A DNA stretch of 11,545 nt from Spirochaetae bacterium HGW-Spirochaetae-9 (GCA_002839205.1 PGXP01000023.1:1-11545); one strand, 5' to 3'; positions 1 to 6,430 are shown, numbered from the stretch's first letter. The notes: a model not told the origin generated them from the letters alone. Program-made: numbers and translations.

Positions 1-482
1 CGATTTTTCTCCGGGTTCACCTCTTCGATGACGCCCGAGAAGGATTCGAAAGGTCCTTCCACTATCTTCACCTGCTCCCCCTGGGAGTAGGTCTGTTTCA
101 TGCGCACCTGGCGGTCGCCCTTGAGCTCGCCCGAGCGCTGCAGGATGCGGCGCACTTCCTCGTTCGGAATAGGTTGGGGCTTGTTGCTGAGATTCGATCC
201 CACAAAGCCCGTCACGCCCGTTATCTTGCGGACACCCGAGCAGGTGGCTTTCCAGCCGTTGTCGGGAAGATCCATCTCGATAAGTATGTAGCCCGGCAGA
301 ATCTTGCGCGTCACCGTCTTTTTCTTGCCATCTTTGACATCGGTAACTTCTTCGGTGGGCACCTTGATGTCGGTGACGATATCGCGGGAGAGCTCGGCCG
401 AATCGATCATCATGCGGATTGTCTTCTCTATCTTGTTCTCATATCCCGAGTAGACATGAAGGATATACCAGGATTTTGCCAT
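1..482 (-). CDS. nusG: Transcription elongation/antitermination factor NusG (3' end cut by window edge)
   Basis: NusG binds RNA polymerase through its N-terminal domain and contacts Rho or ribosomal S10 through its C-terminal KOW domain, coupling transcription with termination or translation. The 160 visible residues start MAKSWYILHVYSGYE, a typical NGN-domain opening, and include the conserved LPGYILIEMD block (about 62-71) and TGVTGFVG (88-95). The KOW region begins near residue 135, with VEGPFESFSGVIEEVNPEK at 141-159. NusG is usually about 180-190 residues, so roughly the last 25 are missing beyond position 1. The start at 482 is supported by a GGAG ribosome site in the 12-base gap after the secE stop. 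It is the last visible gene of the tRNA-Thr/rpmG/tRNA-Trp/secE operon; rplK commonly follows, but that would lie outside. The sequence resembles treponemal NusG as I remember it, which supports a spirochaete origin. Confidence 0.96.
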   Translation of the reverse strand, partial: MAKSWYILHVYSGYENKIEKTIRMMIDSAELSRDIVTDIKVPTEEVTDVKDGKKKTVTRKILPGYILIEMDLPDNGWKATCSGVRKITGVTGFVGSNLSNKPQPIPNEEVRRILQRSGELKGDRQVRMKQTYSQGEQVKIVEGPFESFSGVIEEVNPEKN

Positions 483-494
483 CCTCACTCCGCC

Positions 495-677
495 TTAACG
501 GAAAACAACTTCGATTCCAAGCACGAGGAGGAAGTCGAGCAAGCCAAGAAGCATCGCCACGGCTACCGTGGAGATGACGACGACCTTTGTGGAGGAGATG
601 ACATCCTCCCTGCTCGGCCAGACAACTTTGGCCAGCTCCGCGTAACTATCCTTGAAGAACTGAATGATCTTCTTCAT
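495..677 (-). CDS. secE: Protein translocase subunit SecE
   Basis: SecE is the small essential membrane subunit that clamps SecY in the SecYEG protein-export channel. The 60-residue product is a single-helix SecE, the usual form outside enterobacteria. It has an amphipathic N-terminal stretch with the conserved ELAKVVWPSRED signature (residues 14-25), then one hydrophobic transmembrane segment at about 32-57. The reading frame stays open upstream through tRNA-Trp to 767. The ATG at 677 is chosen because it is preceded by AAGGAG at 5-base spacing and because it gives the normal SecE N terminus. It is followed after 12 bases by nusG, the near-universal secE-nusG pairing. Confidence 0.96.
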   Translation of the reverse strand: MKKIIQFFKDSYAELAKVVWPSREDVISSTKVVVISTVAVAMLLGLLDFLLVLGIEVVFR

Positions 678-709
678 GACGGCTCCTTGATACCTAAAAA
701 CGCTGGCGT

Positions 710-782
710 CAGGCCAGGAAGGACTCGAACCCTCAACATCCGGTTTTGGAGACCGGCGCTCTACCATTAGAGCTACTGGCCT
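710..782 (-). tRNA. tRNA-Trp (anticodon CCA)
   Basis: This 73-base cloverleaf reads on the minus strand. The acceptor halves AGGCCAG and CTGGCCT pair fully. The D stem is GCTC/GAGC. The anticodon stem CCGGT/ACCGG carries the loop CTCCAAA, giving anticodon CCA at plus-strand 747-749. The T stem is GAGGG/CCTTC with one G-U pair and the loop TTCGAGT. The discriminator base is G, as expected for bacterial tRNA-Trp. The 3' CCA is not encoded (GACG follows), so it must be added after transcription. It lies between rpmG and secE and is probably cut out of the shared operon transcript. Confidence 0.97.
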
Positions 783-806
783 AGGGCGAATCGCGCGAAC
801 CCTTCA

Positions 807-852
807 GGCCTGCGCAATACTACTATCGCAAAAAGATCAGCCCTTGCAGGCC
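807..852 (-). repeat. Inverted repeat in the rpmG to tRNA-Trp spacer
   Basis: The 7-base arms GGCCTGC (807-813) and GCAGGCC (846-852) are perfect reverse complements separated by 32 bases. They begin just after the rpmG stop codon and lie upstream of the tRNA-Trp 5' end. There is no adjacent T tract, so this does not look like an intrinsic terminator. It could form a stem that shapes processing of the operon RNA, but that is inference and the arms are short. Confidence 0.35.
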
Positions 853-855
853 GCC

Positions 856-1029
856 TTATTTGACCTTTGTTTCCTTGTGGAGGGTATGTTTCCTTTCCCA
901 CTTGCAGTACTTCATCAGTTCGAGCTTTTCCTGCATCGTCTTGCGGTTTTTCATGGTGGTGTAGTTGCGGCGCTTGCACTCGGTGCACTGCAGGGCGATC
1001 ACTTCTACCGTCTGTTTCTTTCCGGCCAT
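856..1029 (-). CDS. rpmG: 50S ribosomal protein L33
   Basis: L33 is a small protein of the large ribosomal subunit near the E site. The 57-residue product starts [19 protein letters not shown], contains the hallmark [11 protein letters not shown] (20-30) and ends [10 protein letters not shown]. The start at 1029 follows AAAGGA at suitable spacing. Cysteines C15 and C18 form the first CxxC of a zinc ribbon. The second half reads KYCKWERKH, so only C42 is present and the partner position is E45. This is therefore intermediate between zinc-binding (four-Cys) and zinc-free forms of L33. It lies between two tRNA genes, in the usual position upstream of tRNA-Trp and secE. Confidence 0.96.
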   Translation of the reverse strand: MAGKKQTVEVIALQCTECKRRNYTTMKNRKTMQEKLELMKYCKWERKHTLHKETKVK

Positions 1030-1090
1030 TGTATTGTCCTTTCGCGACGCAACTCATCTTCTGCGCGCCTGGATTGCTAGAATATGTAAA

Positions 1091-1163
1091 AGCCCCCGAA
1101 CGGAATCGAACCGTTGACCTTATCCTTACCATGGATATGCTCTGCCGTCTGAGCTACAGGGGC
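1091..1163 (-). tRNA. tRNA-Thr (anticodon GGT)
   Basis: This 73-base cloverleaf reads on the minus strand. The acceptor halves GCCCCTG and CGGGGGC pair with one G-U. The D stem is GCTC/GAGC. The anticodon stem TATCC/GGATA carries the loop ATGGTAA, with anticodon GGT at plus-strand 1128-1130. The T arm is AACGG/CCGTT with the loop TTCGATT. The discriminator is T and no CCA is encoded. It is the first gene after the promoter at 1182-1210, about a dozen bases from the predicted transcription start, and heads the rpmG/tRNA-Trp/secE/nusG operon. Confidence 0.97.
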
Positions 1164-1181
1164 GAGGCTTAGAGCAGAGGG

Positions 1182-1210
1182 AATTTACCATCCATAGGGA
1201 ATGATGTCAA
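1182..1210 (-). promoter_or_regulatory. Strong sigma-70 type promoter for the tRNA-Thr/rpmG/tRNA-Trp/secE/nusG operon
   Basis: On the minus strand a perfect TTGACA (1210-1205) is separated by exactly 17 bases from TAAATT (1187-1182). The predicted start of transcription, near 1175, is about 12 bases before tRNA-Thr. The -35 box contains the murJ stop codon TGA (1209-1207). This is the best promoter match in the window, as suits a stable-RNA and ribosomal operon. Confidence 0.85.
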
Positions 1211-2790
1211 GAGCGTCCGCGGCCTTTTCGCCCAAAGTGGCTGGCCAAGGTGGCGGCCGTCTCGTCCTTGGTGAGAATCAGGAGGCTCAGGCCGACAAGA
1301 GCAAAGATAAGCGTCATGACAAGAAAGGGAATTCCAACCTGTGCTAGGTTTGAGCCGGATTCGGCGAAGGCTGCCAGGAGAGGTTTCCGGACGAGCATGA
1401 CGGGGATGGCCGCCACGAGCGAAAAAGCGAAGAGCTTGCATCCATAGCGGCCGGCGCCTGCGAGAGCCGCATCCATCCCTTCCGTCCTGCGCTTATGGAG
1501 AGCCATGACGAGGATAATCGTGTTGACGAGGCTGGAGAGCGAAAGCGAGAGCGCTATGCCCGGCCCCTTGTAGCGGGAGGCAAGGAGGGCGACGAGGCCT
1601 ATGTTGACGGCGAAGCTCGCGATGCCGGCGAAGGCAGGCGTCTTCGAGTCGGAGCGGGCATAGAATGCGGGGGATATCACCCTATTGGCCGCTATGAAGG
1701 CCAGCCCTGTCTGGTGCCAGAAAAAGGCCGATGCTGTGAGCGCTACCGATTCTGCGGTGAAATCCCCCCGCTTGAAGAGGAGGGTGACGATTTCCCTGCC
1801 CGTGATCATGGAAAAGACGGCAACGGGTATCGTCGTGAGGGAGAGGCTCCTGAGCGTGCGGCCCAGGCCAGAGGTATAGCTCGCCCACTCCCCCTTCTTC
1901 ACCGCGTCGGCCAGGCGGGGCAGGAGAACCGTCCCTGCCGACACGGCGAAAACGCCCAGGATGAGCTCCTGGAGCCTGATCGAATAGGTGAGGCTGGAGG
2001 CGATGCCCGTGCCTGCCCGTGAGGCGAAGGCTGTAGAGACAAGGTCGTTGATCTGGTAGGCCGCCATGCCGAGGATGGTCGGGCCAATGAGGGCGAAGAC
2101 CTTGAGCATGCCGGGATCGCGGAACGCGAGCGCCGGCGAGATGAAGCCGAATTTTGATCCTGTCCTCATGACTGCCGGAAGCTGCCAGAGGGCCTGGGCC
2201 ATGCCTCCCAGAACGACACCCACAGCCATGGCCCTGGCGGGATTGGGCATCCAGCGGGAGACGGCCCAGGGGACGATGATAAAACATACGTTGAAGAGGA
2301 TGGGGGCAAAGCCCGAAGGGGCGAAAATGCCGTAGGAATTGAGAATGCCCTGGAAAAGGGCGGCGATCGACACGAGAGCGAGGAAGGGGAACATCATCCG
2401 CGTCAATACCGCGGTCTCCACCGGGTCAGAGCCGAAGGCCCGGACTATCCAGGGCGCGAGGGCTATGCCGAGGGCTACGACGCTGGATACGAGGAGACTG
2501 AGGACGGTGAGGCTGGCGGAAAGGAATTGCCGTGTCGCCTTCTCGTCCTCTGCGTGCAGATAATCCTTGAAGGTGGGGATAAAGGCCACCGAAATGGAGT
2601 TTTCGGCAAAAAGACGCCGCATGAAGTTGGGGATCATGAAGGAGACGGAGAAGGCGTCGGAGAGCATCCCCGTGCCGAGGAAGCTCGCCTTTGTCATCTC
2701 GCGGACGAGACCCAGCACTCGCGATATCATCGTGAGGACGGAGAGCATGCCCGCATCGCGGACCATCTTCTTGTCGTCGGTACTCTGCAT
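1207..2790 (-). CDS. murJ: Lipid II flippase MurJ
   Basis: MurJ (MviN) flips the peptidoglycan precursor lipid II from the inner to the outer leaflet of the cytoplasmic membrane. The 527-residue product is hydrophobic throughout and of normal family length, with about 14 membrane helices expected. The N terminus carries the diagnostic MISRVLGLVREM with arginines at the pore-facing positions, then LSDAFSVSFMIPNFMRRLFAE and SVAFIPTF. All of these are typical of MurJ rather than other MOP-family exporters. The start at 2790 lies 12 bases after the threonine aldolase stop, with only a weak site (GGGA); an ATG eight codons in is a possible alternative. It is probably cotranscribed with the aldolase from the promoter at 3860-3888. 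Its stop codon overlaps the -35 box of the downstream tRNA operon promoter. Confidence 0.95.
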   Translation of the reverse strand: MQSTDDKKMVRDAGMLSVLTMISRVLGLVREMTKASFLGTGMLSDAFSVSFMIPNFMRRLFAENSISVAFIPTFKDYLHAEDEKATRQFLSASLTVLSLLVSSVVALGIALAPWIVRAFGSDPVETAVLTRMMFPFLALVSIAALFQGILNSYGIFAPSGFAPILFNVCFIIVPWAVSRWMPNPARAMAVGVVLGGMAQALWQLPAVMRTGSKFGFISPALAFRDPGMLKVFALIGPTILGMAAYQINDLVSTAFASRAGTGIASSLTYSIRLQELILGVFAVSAGTVLLPRLADAVKKGEWASYTSGLGRTLRSLSLTTIPVAVFSMITGREIVTLLFKRGDFTAESVALTASAFFWHQTGLAFIAANRVISPAFYARSDSKTPAFAGIASFAVNIGLVALLASRYKGPGIALSLSLSSLVNTIILVMALHKRRTEGMDAALAGAGRYGCKLFAFSLVAAIPVMLVRKPLLAAFAESGSNLAQVGIPFLVMTLIFALVGLSLLILTKDETAATLASHFGRKGRGRS

Positions 2791-2802
2791 CGGTTCCCGG
2801 GC

Positions 2803-3840
2803 TCAGCCGCGGGGTCGGGCTGCCAGGAAGGCCGCGATCAGGCCGACGGCCTTATCGATATGCTCCTTCCCGATCCAATAGTGGGCGACAAAGCGGCTGA
2901 TTCCGCCTTCAGGCGGGCTCGCCAGTACGCCATTGGCGGCGAGGTGGACCGAGAGATCCGCTCCATCCACCCGGGAAGGCAACTTGAAAAAGACCATGTT
3001 GATATCGAGGGCGCTCATGTCTACGGCGAAGCCGGGAAGGGCGGCCAGTTTTTCAGCCAGGTAGCGTGCGTTCTCGTGGTCCTCGGCGAGGCGGCCTGTC
3101 ATGTCGCGCAGGGCGATGATGCCGGCAGAGGCGAGGATGCCCGCCTGTCGCATTCCGCCGCCCATGATCTTGCGCTTGCGGCGGGCCTTGTCGACAAAGA
3201 TCTTCGAACCGGCGAGGATGGAACCCACGGGAGCGCAGAGGCCTTTCGAGAGGCAGAACATGAGGGAATCGACGGTAGAGGCGATTCCCGATGCCTGGCA
3301 GCCGAGGGCTGCGGCGGCGTTGAAGAGCCTCGCTCCATCGAGATGGACAGACAGGCTGCGCGAACGAGCAAAGGCAGCGAGTTCCTTCATATATTCGAGA
3401 GGGATGACCCTCCCCGAGGAATGGGCGTTCTCGACGCAGATGAGAGAGGTGGGCGGATAGTGGATGTCGTCGCCGCGGACACGGGCTGCCACTTCGGCAA
3501 TGGGGAGGATCCCGTCGGGCGCCAGTATCGCCCTCGTCTGCACGCCCGCAATGATGGAGGCCGCGCCCGCCTCGTGCTGGATTATATGGCACTGTTCGCC
3601 CAGGATCACCTCGCTGCCGCGAGGGCACCAGGTGAAGAGGGCCAGCTGGTTGCCAAAGGTGCCCGAGGGGACGAAGAGGGCTGATTCCTTCCCAACCATT
3701 TTTGCGGCCAGAGCCTCAAGCTCATTCACCGTTGGATCGTCGCCGTAGACATCGTCGCCGACAGGCGCCGCCGCCATGGCGGCCCTCATGGCCGGGGTTG
3801 GCCAGGTCACTGTATCGCTGCGGAAGTCGATGAATTGCAT
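2803..3840 (-). CDS. ltaE: Low-specificity L-threonine aldolase
   Basis: This PLP enzyme cleaves L-threonine or L-allo-threonine to glycine and acetaldehyde in the cytoplasm, and can act on other beta-hydroxy amino acids. The 345-residue protein has the family's fold-type I features in order. These are FRSDTVTWPTPAMR at the N terminus, GDDVYGDDPTVNELE (28-42), FVPSGTFGNQLAL (56-68), and H85 in GEQCHIIQHEAG at the residue that stacks on PLP. D168 and R171 follow in HLDGARLFNA, and K199 in LSKGLCAPVGS is the expected PLP Schiff-base lysine. Length and motifs are complete. The start at 3840 has AAAGGA upstream. It is first in a two-gene unit with murJ, a pairing with no obvious metabolic logic beyond shared transcription. 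Exact substrate preference cannot be read from sequence. Confidence 0.94.
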   Translation of the reverse strand: MQFIDFRSDTVTWPTPAMRAAMAAAPVGDDVYGDDPTVNELEALAAKMVGKESALFVPSGTFGNQLALFTWCPRGSEVILGEQCHIIQHEAGAASIIAGVQTRAILAPDGILPIAEVAARVRGDDIHYPPTSLICVENAHSSGRVIPLEYMKELAAFARSRSLSVHLDGARLFNAAAALGCQASGIASTVDSLMFCLSKGLCAPVGSILAGSKIFVDKARRKRKIMGGGMRQAGILASAGIIALRDMTGRLAEDHENARYLAEKLAALPGFAVDMSALDINMVFFKLPSRVDGADLSVHLAANGVLASPPEGGISRFVAHYWIGKEHIDKAVGLIAAFLAARPRG

Positions 3841-3859
3841 TGTGCCGTCCTTTCAGCAC

Positions 3860-3888
3860 AGGATACCGACTTACACCGGGCTTATCAA
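3860..3888 (-). promoter_or_regulatory. Promoter for ltaE-murJ
   Basis: On the minus strand TTGATA (3888-3883) and TATCCT (3865-3860) are spaced by exactly 17 bases. The predicted start near 3853 leaves a leader of about a dozen bases carrying the AAAGGA ribosome site before the ATG at 3840. The -35 sits in a 10-base palindrome, TCAAGCTTGA (3885-3894), shared with the divergent HAD gene's upstream region. Confidence 0.7.
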
Positions 3889-3911
3889 GCTTGAGCCGCG
3901 CGTAGTATATC
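3882..3911 (+). promoter_or_regulatory. Candidate promoter for the HAD phosphatase, possibly giving a leaderless mRNA
   Basis: The plus strand has TTATCA (3882-3887), an 18-base spacer and TATATC (3906-3911); TAGTAT at 3903-3908 is an alternative -10. Either places the transcription start at or within a few bases of the ATG at 3919. No purine-rich ribosome site precedes that ATG. The hexamers are imperfect, so this is a moderate call. The -35 overlaps the divergent ltaE -35, so the two promoters may compete. Confidence 0.4.
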
Positions 3912-3918
3912 ACTACCC

Positions 3919-4755
3919 ATGAGCAGCACCCTTCCCATCACCCCGGTAGCCCTGATAGCCCTCGATCTCGATGACACCCTACTGAGATCAGATCTGCACA
4001 TCTCCGAAGCCAACCGCAATGCTATCGCGGCGGCCGAAGACAAAGGCATCGAACTTGTCCTCGCCTCGGGTCGCAGCTACGCGGCCATGAAGCGCTATGT
4101 GGACTTTCTGGGTCTTGCCCGGCCGGGCAATTTTCTCATCTGTTCGAACGGCGCGGAGATTCTGGAAGCCCAATCCGGCGAGGCGCTGGACAGGCTGTAC
4201 CTCTCCGAATCCTTCTGCCATGAAGCGGCGAAGAACATCGAGGATCACGGCTTTCAGTGGCAGGTGTATATGGGCGGGAAAATCTGGTGCAGCCATCTCA
4301 ATCCCTGGGCCTTTCTCGATGAAAGGCTCTCAGGGCAGCAGGCTGTCGAAGTCACCTCGAGGGACGAGCTCTTCCGCGGCGGTCAGATAAAATTCGTCAT
4401 CCCCGGCGAGGAGGAACGCATCGCCGAGCTCTATGGGGAATTCTCCCGACTCTATGAGGGCAGAGCGGAAGTCGTCACGTCGAAGCCCTATTTTCTGGAA
4501 ATTCTCCCTGTCGGCGCCGACAAGGGCTCTGCACTCCAAAGGCTTGCGGCCCGGCTCGCCATTCCCATGGACGCGGTGATGGCTATAGGCGATGCGATGA
4601 ACGATTTTACCATGGTAAAGGCAGCCGGATGGGGCTGCGCTCCGGCCAATGCCCTCGAGGCGATCAAGGCCATTGCCCGCGTCGTCTCCCCTAAAACCAA
4701 CGAGGAGGACGCGGTCGCCGACCTCATTTTTTCGGTGGCGCTGAGGCAGTCCTAG
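3919..4755 (+). CDS. Cof-type HAD-IIB family phosphatase
   Basis: This is a cytoplasmic haloacid-dehalogenase-type phosphatase of the Cof/YidA group, which hydrolyses sugar phosphates, nucleotides or cofactors such as FMN or PLP. The 278-residue length is typical. All four motifs are present: motif I LDLDDT with nucleophile D16 and acid/base D18; motif II S50 in VLASGRS; motif III K202 in GADKGSAL; and motif IV AIGDAMNDF with metal ligands D225 and D229. The insert between motifs II and III is the C2B cap, which sets specificity, and it does not identify a substrate by eye. The start at 3919 gives a normal HAD N terminus but lacks a Shine-Dalgarno sequence. The 3' end overlaps the convergent vanY-type gene by 32 bases. 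Confidence 0.92.
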   Translation: MSSTLPITPVALIALDLDDTLLRSDLHISEANRNAIAAAEDKGIELVLASGRSYAAMKRYVDFLGLARPGNFLICSNGAEILEAQSGEALDRLYLSESFCHEAAKNIEDHGFQWQVYMGGKIWCSHLNPWAFLDERLSGQQAVEVTSRDELFRGGQIKFVIPGEEERIAELYGEFSRLYEGRAEVVTSKPYFLEILPVGADKGSALQRLAARLAIPMDAVMAIGDAMNDFTMVKAAGWGCAPANALEAIKAIARVVSPKTNEEDAVADLIFSVALRQS

Positions 4756-5530
4756 CGGCGAGGGCGTCCAGGAAGAGCATGAGATTGTGCTGGATGCCGT
4801 CGAAGTATTCATCCTGCATGGCCACGGCTTCCTTTCCGATATAGCGGAAATGCCAGCTTTCCCAAACATAGCCCGTCACTGCCTCCATCCCCTTCGGGAA
4901 GGAGAGGGAAAAACCGAAACGCCCCGCGTTGGCGGCCATCCACTTCCCTGCGGCCGTCAGGGCAAAAGCATCGGTTATAGAGCCGAAATCCATGACCGTA
5001 CCCAGCTGATGCTGGCTCGTTCCCGGGGCTGCCGACACCCGCGCTGCTTCCTTTTCCCCCATCTCGGCCACGTTGCGCGCAAAAAGATTTTTCTGATAGT
5101 CGTAGCTGCGATAGGTCGAGGAAACGAGCAAAGTGACACCATCGGCGCGTGCTGCCGCGCTCATCGCGCGCAGGGCTTCGAAGGCAGGCCTGCGGAGCCT
5201 GTGGCCGGGCCGGGATACGGAAAGGCCTGATCCATCCAGGGCTACAAGGTCGGAGGGCTCAAAATCGGCGGAGAGGCCTTTCTGCTTGTCGGCGCGGCGC
5301 AGAAGGGCTGGATCGGCGGCCATCTCCACCCTGAGAGCGTCGACAAGGCTGAGGAAACGGTCCGGCGACGACTCTATCTTCTTTATGAGGGCTGCCGTGG
5401 CCTTGGCATCGAGGCCCGAAGCGGCGACCGCAGCCTTCATCTCCCTGATCCTGGCCGATTGGGCCGATTCGCAGCCCGCGGTCGAGAGCAGGATAAGGCA
5501 ACAGGCAATGGACAGAAGCGCCGTTTTCAT
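4724..5530 (-). CDS. VanY-type D-alanyl-D-alanine carboxypeptidase, probable lipoprotein
   Basis: This M15B metallopeptidase removes the terminal D-Ala from peptidoglycan stem peptides in the cell envelope. The 268-residue protein starts with a lipoprotein-like signal, MKTALLSIACCLILLSTAGC, with acylated Cys at C20. The -3 residue is Thr rather than Leu, a relaxed lipobox of the kind seen in spirochaetes. A helical spacer covers about 21-90. The catalytic domain has SSTYRSYDYQ (137-146), SQHQLGTVMDF with zinc ligands H174 and D181, and WESWHFRYIG with catalytic E224 and zinc ligand H227, all as in VanY. The frame stays open upstream to 6139 across the divergent gene, but the signal peptide fixes the start at 5530. 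It is likely peptidoglycan remodelling; nothing here indicates vancomycin resistance. It converges on and overlaps the HAD gene. Confidence 0.93.
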   Translation of the reverse strand: MKTALLSIACCLILLSTAGCESAQSARIREMKAAVAASGLDAKATAALIKKIESSPDRFLSLVDALRVEMAADPALLRRADKQKGLSADFEPSDLVALDGSGLSVSRPGHRLRRPAFEALRAMSAAARADGVTLLVSSTYRSYDYQKNLFARNVAEMGEKEAARVSAAPGTSQHQLGTVMDFGSITDAFALTAAGKWMAANAGRFGFSLSFPKGMEAVTGYVWESWHFRYIGKEAVAMQDEYFDGIQHNLMLFLDALAARTASAPPKK

Positions 5531-5537
5531 GGCCCTC

Positions 5538-5567
5538 AGTATAGCCGATGCCTCCTGATCTGGGGAA
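5538..5567 (-). promoter_or_regulatory. Candidate promoter for the vanY-type gene with a -10 next to the start codon
   Basis: On the minus strand a near-perfect TATACT (5543-5538) lies 7 bases before the ATG at 5530, so transcription should begin at or next to the start codon. The -35 is poor; TTCCCC at 5567-5562 with an 18-base spacer is the best I see. A GAGGG sits only 2 bases from the ATG, too close for normal initiation. A good AGGAGG lies 23 bases upstream, too far. Confidence 0.45.
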
Positions 5568-5573
5568 TGGGCT

Positions 5574-5602
5574 TTGCGCTCCAGCCTCAAGCCTGCTAGG
5601 AT
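5574..5602 (+). promoter_or_regulatory. Promoter for the glycosylase-like gene
   Basis: TTGCGC (5574-5579) and TAGGAT (5597-5602) are separated by exactly 17 bases. The predicted start near 5609 gives a leader of about 33 bases with a GGGGAG ribosome site before the ATG at 5642. The same -35 hexamer with 17-base spacing occurs for the esterase gene at 8973-9001. Confidence 0.6.
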
Positions 5603-5641
5603 GGCCGGGAAGCGCAGCGGCATGACGGCAGGGGAGATGCG

Positions 5642-6400
5642 ATGACGAAGAAACAGTACGATGAAGTGGATGCGATACGGCGCGAGTTCAAGGACTACGC
5701 GGCATCGCTCACCGCACGGTTGCCCTGGCTGGGCGGCCTTCAGGAAGCGCTGCGAATCTCCCTCGGCTACGACGATTACAGAATCGAGACCCCCGTCGTA
5801 TACAACGAAGCCCTCGACGATCTGAGCTTGAGCGACAAGCCCCGCTTCATCATCGTCGCCGACAATCCGGGCAAGAACGAGCAGAAGGCCGCCAACCGGC
5901 GCTACCTCGTCGGTCAGTCGGGCAAGCTCGCGCAGGGCTGGTTTCTCAAGGAACTGGGCCTGGATTTCAGGACAAGCAGCCTCATCATCAACAAGACGCC
6001 CATCCACACGCCCAAGACGGCGGAAATTGGGGCGCTGCGCAGGCTGGCGGCCGGCGTTTCGGCGAAACGGCTGGCCGAACTGGACAGCCTTCTCGATGAA
6101 AGCCAGCGGACGATGGCTGGCTTCGCCTTCAGGCTCCACGCCTGCCTGGGCGGCATCCTCTGGATTTCCGGCTACGGGGAATTGAAGCCCAAGGGGCTGT
6201 TCGCGGCCTGGACCGAGGAAATGACGAGGCTGTACAGGACCGCTTCCCCTTCCCTACGGGAAAAGGTCTGGGTCTTCAGGCATTTTTCGATGAATCAGTT
6301 CGCCATAGAATACAAGCAGTGCAAGGATGCCGGGCTCGATCCCCTGGAGCGGCTCGCCTTAATCGGCACTGCCAACCGCAGGCGCATCCTCGGCTGGTGA
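5642..6400 (+). CDS. Uracil-DNA glycosylase-superfamily-like protein, divergent
   Basis: The 252-residue protein shows the motif layout of the uracil-DNA glycosylase fold. After an N-terminal helical region (1-60) comes a hydrophobic strand and motif 1, FIIVADNPGKNEQ (69-81). Then come YLVGQSGKLAQGWFL (88-102), matching the PFVGxAGxLL segment of family 4/5 enzymes, and a strand with SLIINKTPIHTPKT (113-126). A late strand carries motif 2, VWVFRHFSMNQFA (209-221). Motif 1 has Asn (N75) where TDG/MUG and SMUG1 have catalytic Asn before PG, and H214 sits where the HPS histidine lies. The four Fe-S cysteines of families 4 and 5 are absent (only C168 and C227). Removal of damaged bases from DNA is inferred, not shown; a different hydrolase on this fold is possible. 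The ATG at 5642 has GGGGAG upstream, and a nearby ATG at 5637 hits an immediate stop. It is a single gene between two oppositely oriented neighbours. Confidence 0.72.
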   Translation: MTKKQYDEVDAIRREFKDYAASLTARLPWLGGLQEALRISLGYDDYRIETPVVYNEALDDLSLSDKPRFIIVADNPGKNEQKAANRRYLVGQSGKLAQGWFLKELGLDFRTSSLIINKTPIHTPKTAEIGALRRLAAGVSAKRLAELDSLLDESQRTMAGFAFRLHACLGGILWISGYGELKPKGLFAAWTEEMTRLYRTASPSLREKVWVFRHFSMNQFAIEYKQCKDAGLDPLERLALIGTANRRRILGW

Positions 6401-6408
6401 AGCATCGT

Positions 6409-6430
6409 GGCAGGCGCTGCGGCGCCTACC
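6409..6430. terminator. GC-rich hairpin between convergent genes, possible two-way transcription block
   Basis: GGCAGGCGC (6409-6417) and GCGCCTACC (6422-6430) form a 9-position stem with one C-A mismatch and a 4-base loop. It lies in the 25-base gap between the glycosylase-like and DUF2804 stop codons and extends over the DUF2804 stop. There is no T tract on either strand, so it is not a classical intrinsic terminator. It might act weakly or with Rho. Confidence 0.35.

Noticed and set aside
174..770. A 198-codon plus-strand frame over nusG, secE and tRNA-Trp
   Set aside because: It is antisense to three certain genes and covers a tRNA, with no recognisable domain.
2527..3684. A 385-codon open frame on the plus strand across murJ and ltaE
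   Set aside because: It is antisense to two clearly recognised genes, and its Gly/Arg/Asp/His-rich product matches no family I know. It is a GC-rich shadow frame.
4713..4732. A GGTC-GCC-GACC hairpin followed by a T run near the end of the HAD gene, resembling an intrinsic terminator
   Set aside because: The stem is only 4 bp and it lies inside the HAD reading frame before its stop codon, so termination there would remove the end of the message.
4724..5530. VanY-type gene as a vancomycin resistance determinant
   Set aside because: No vanHAX-like ligase or dehydrogenase or VanRS regulators are nearby; isolated M15B carboxypeptidases are common housekeeping envelope enzymes.
5531..6139. An open upstream extension of the vanY-type frame
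   Set aside because: It runs antisense through the glycosylase-like gene, and the lipoprotein signal peptide begins exactly at the ATG at 5530.
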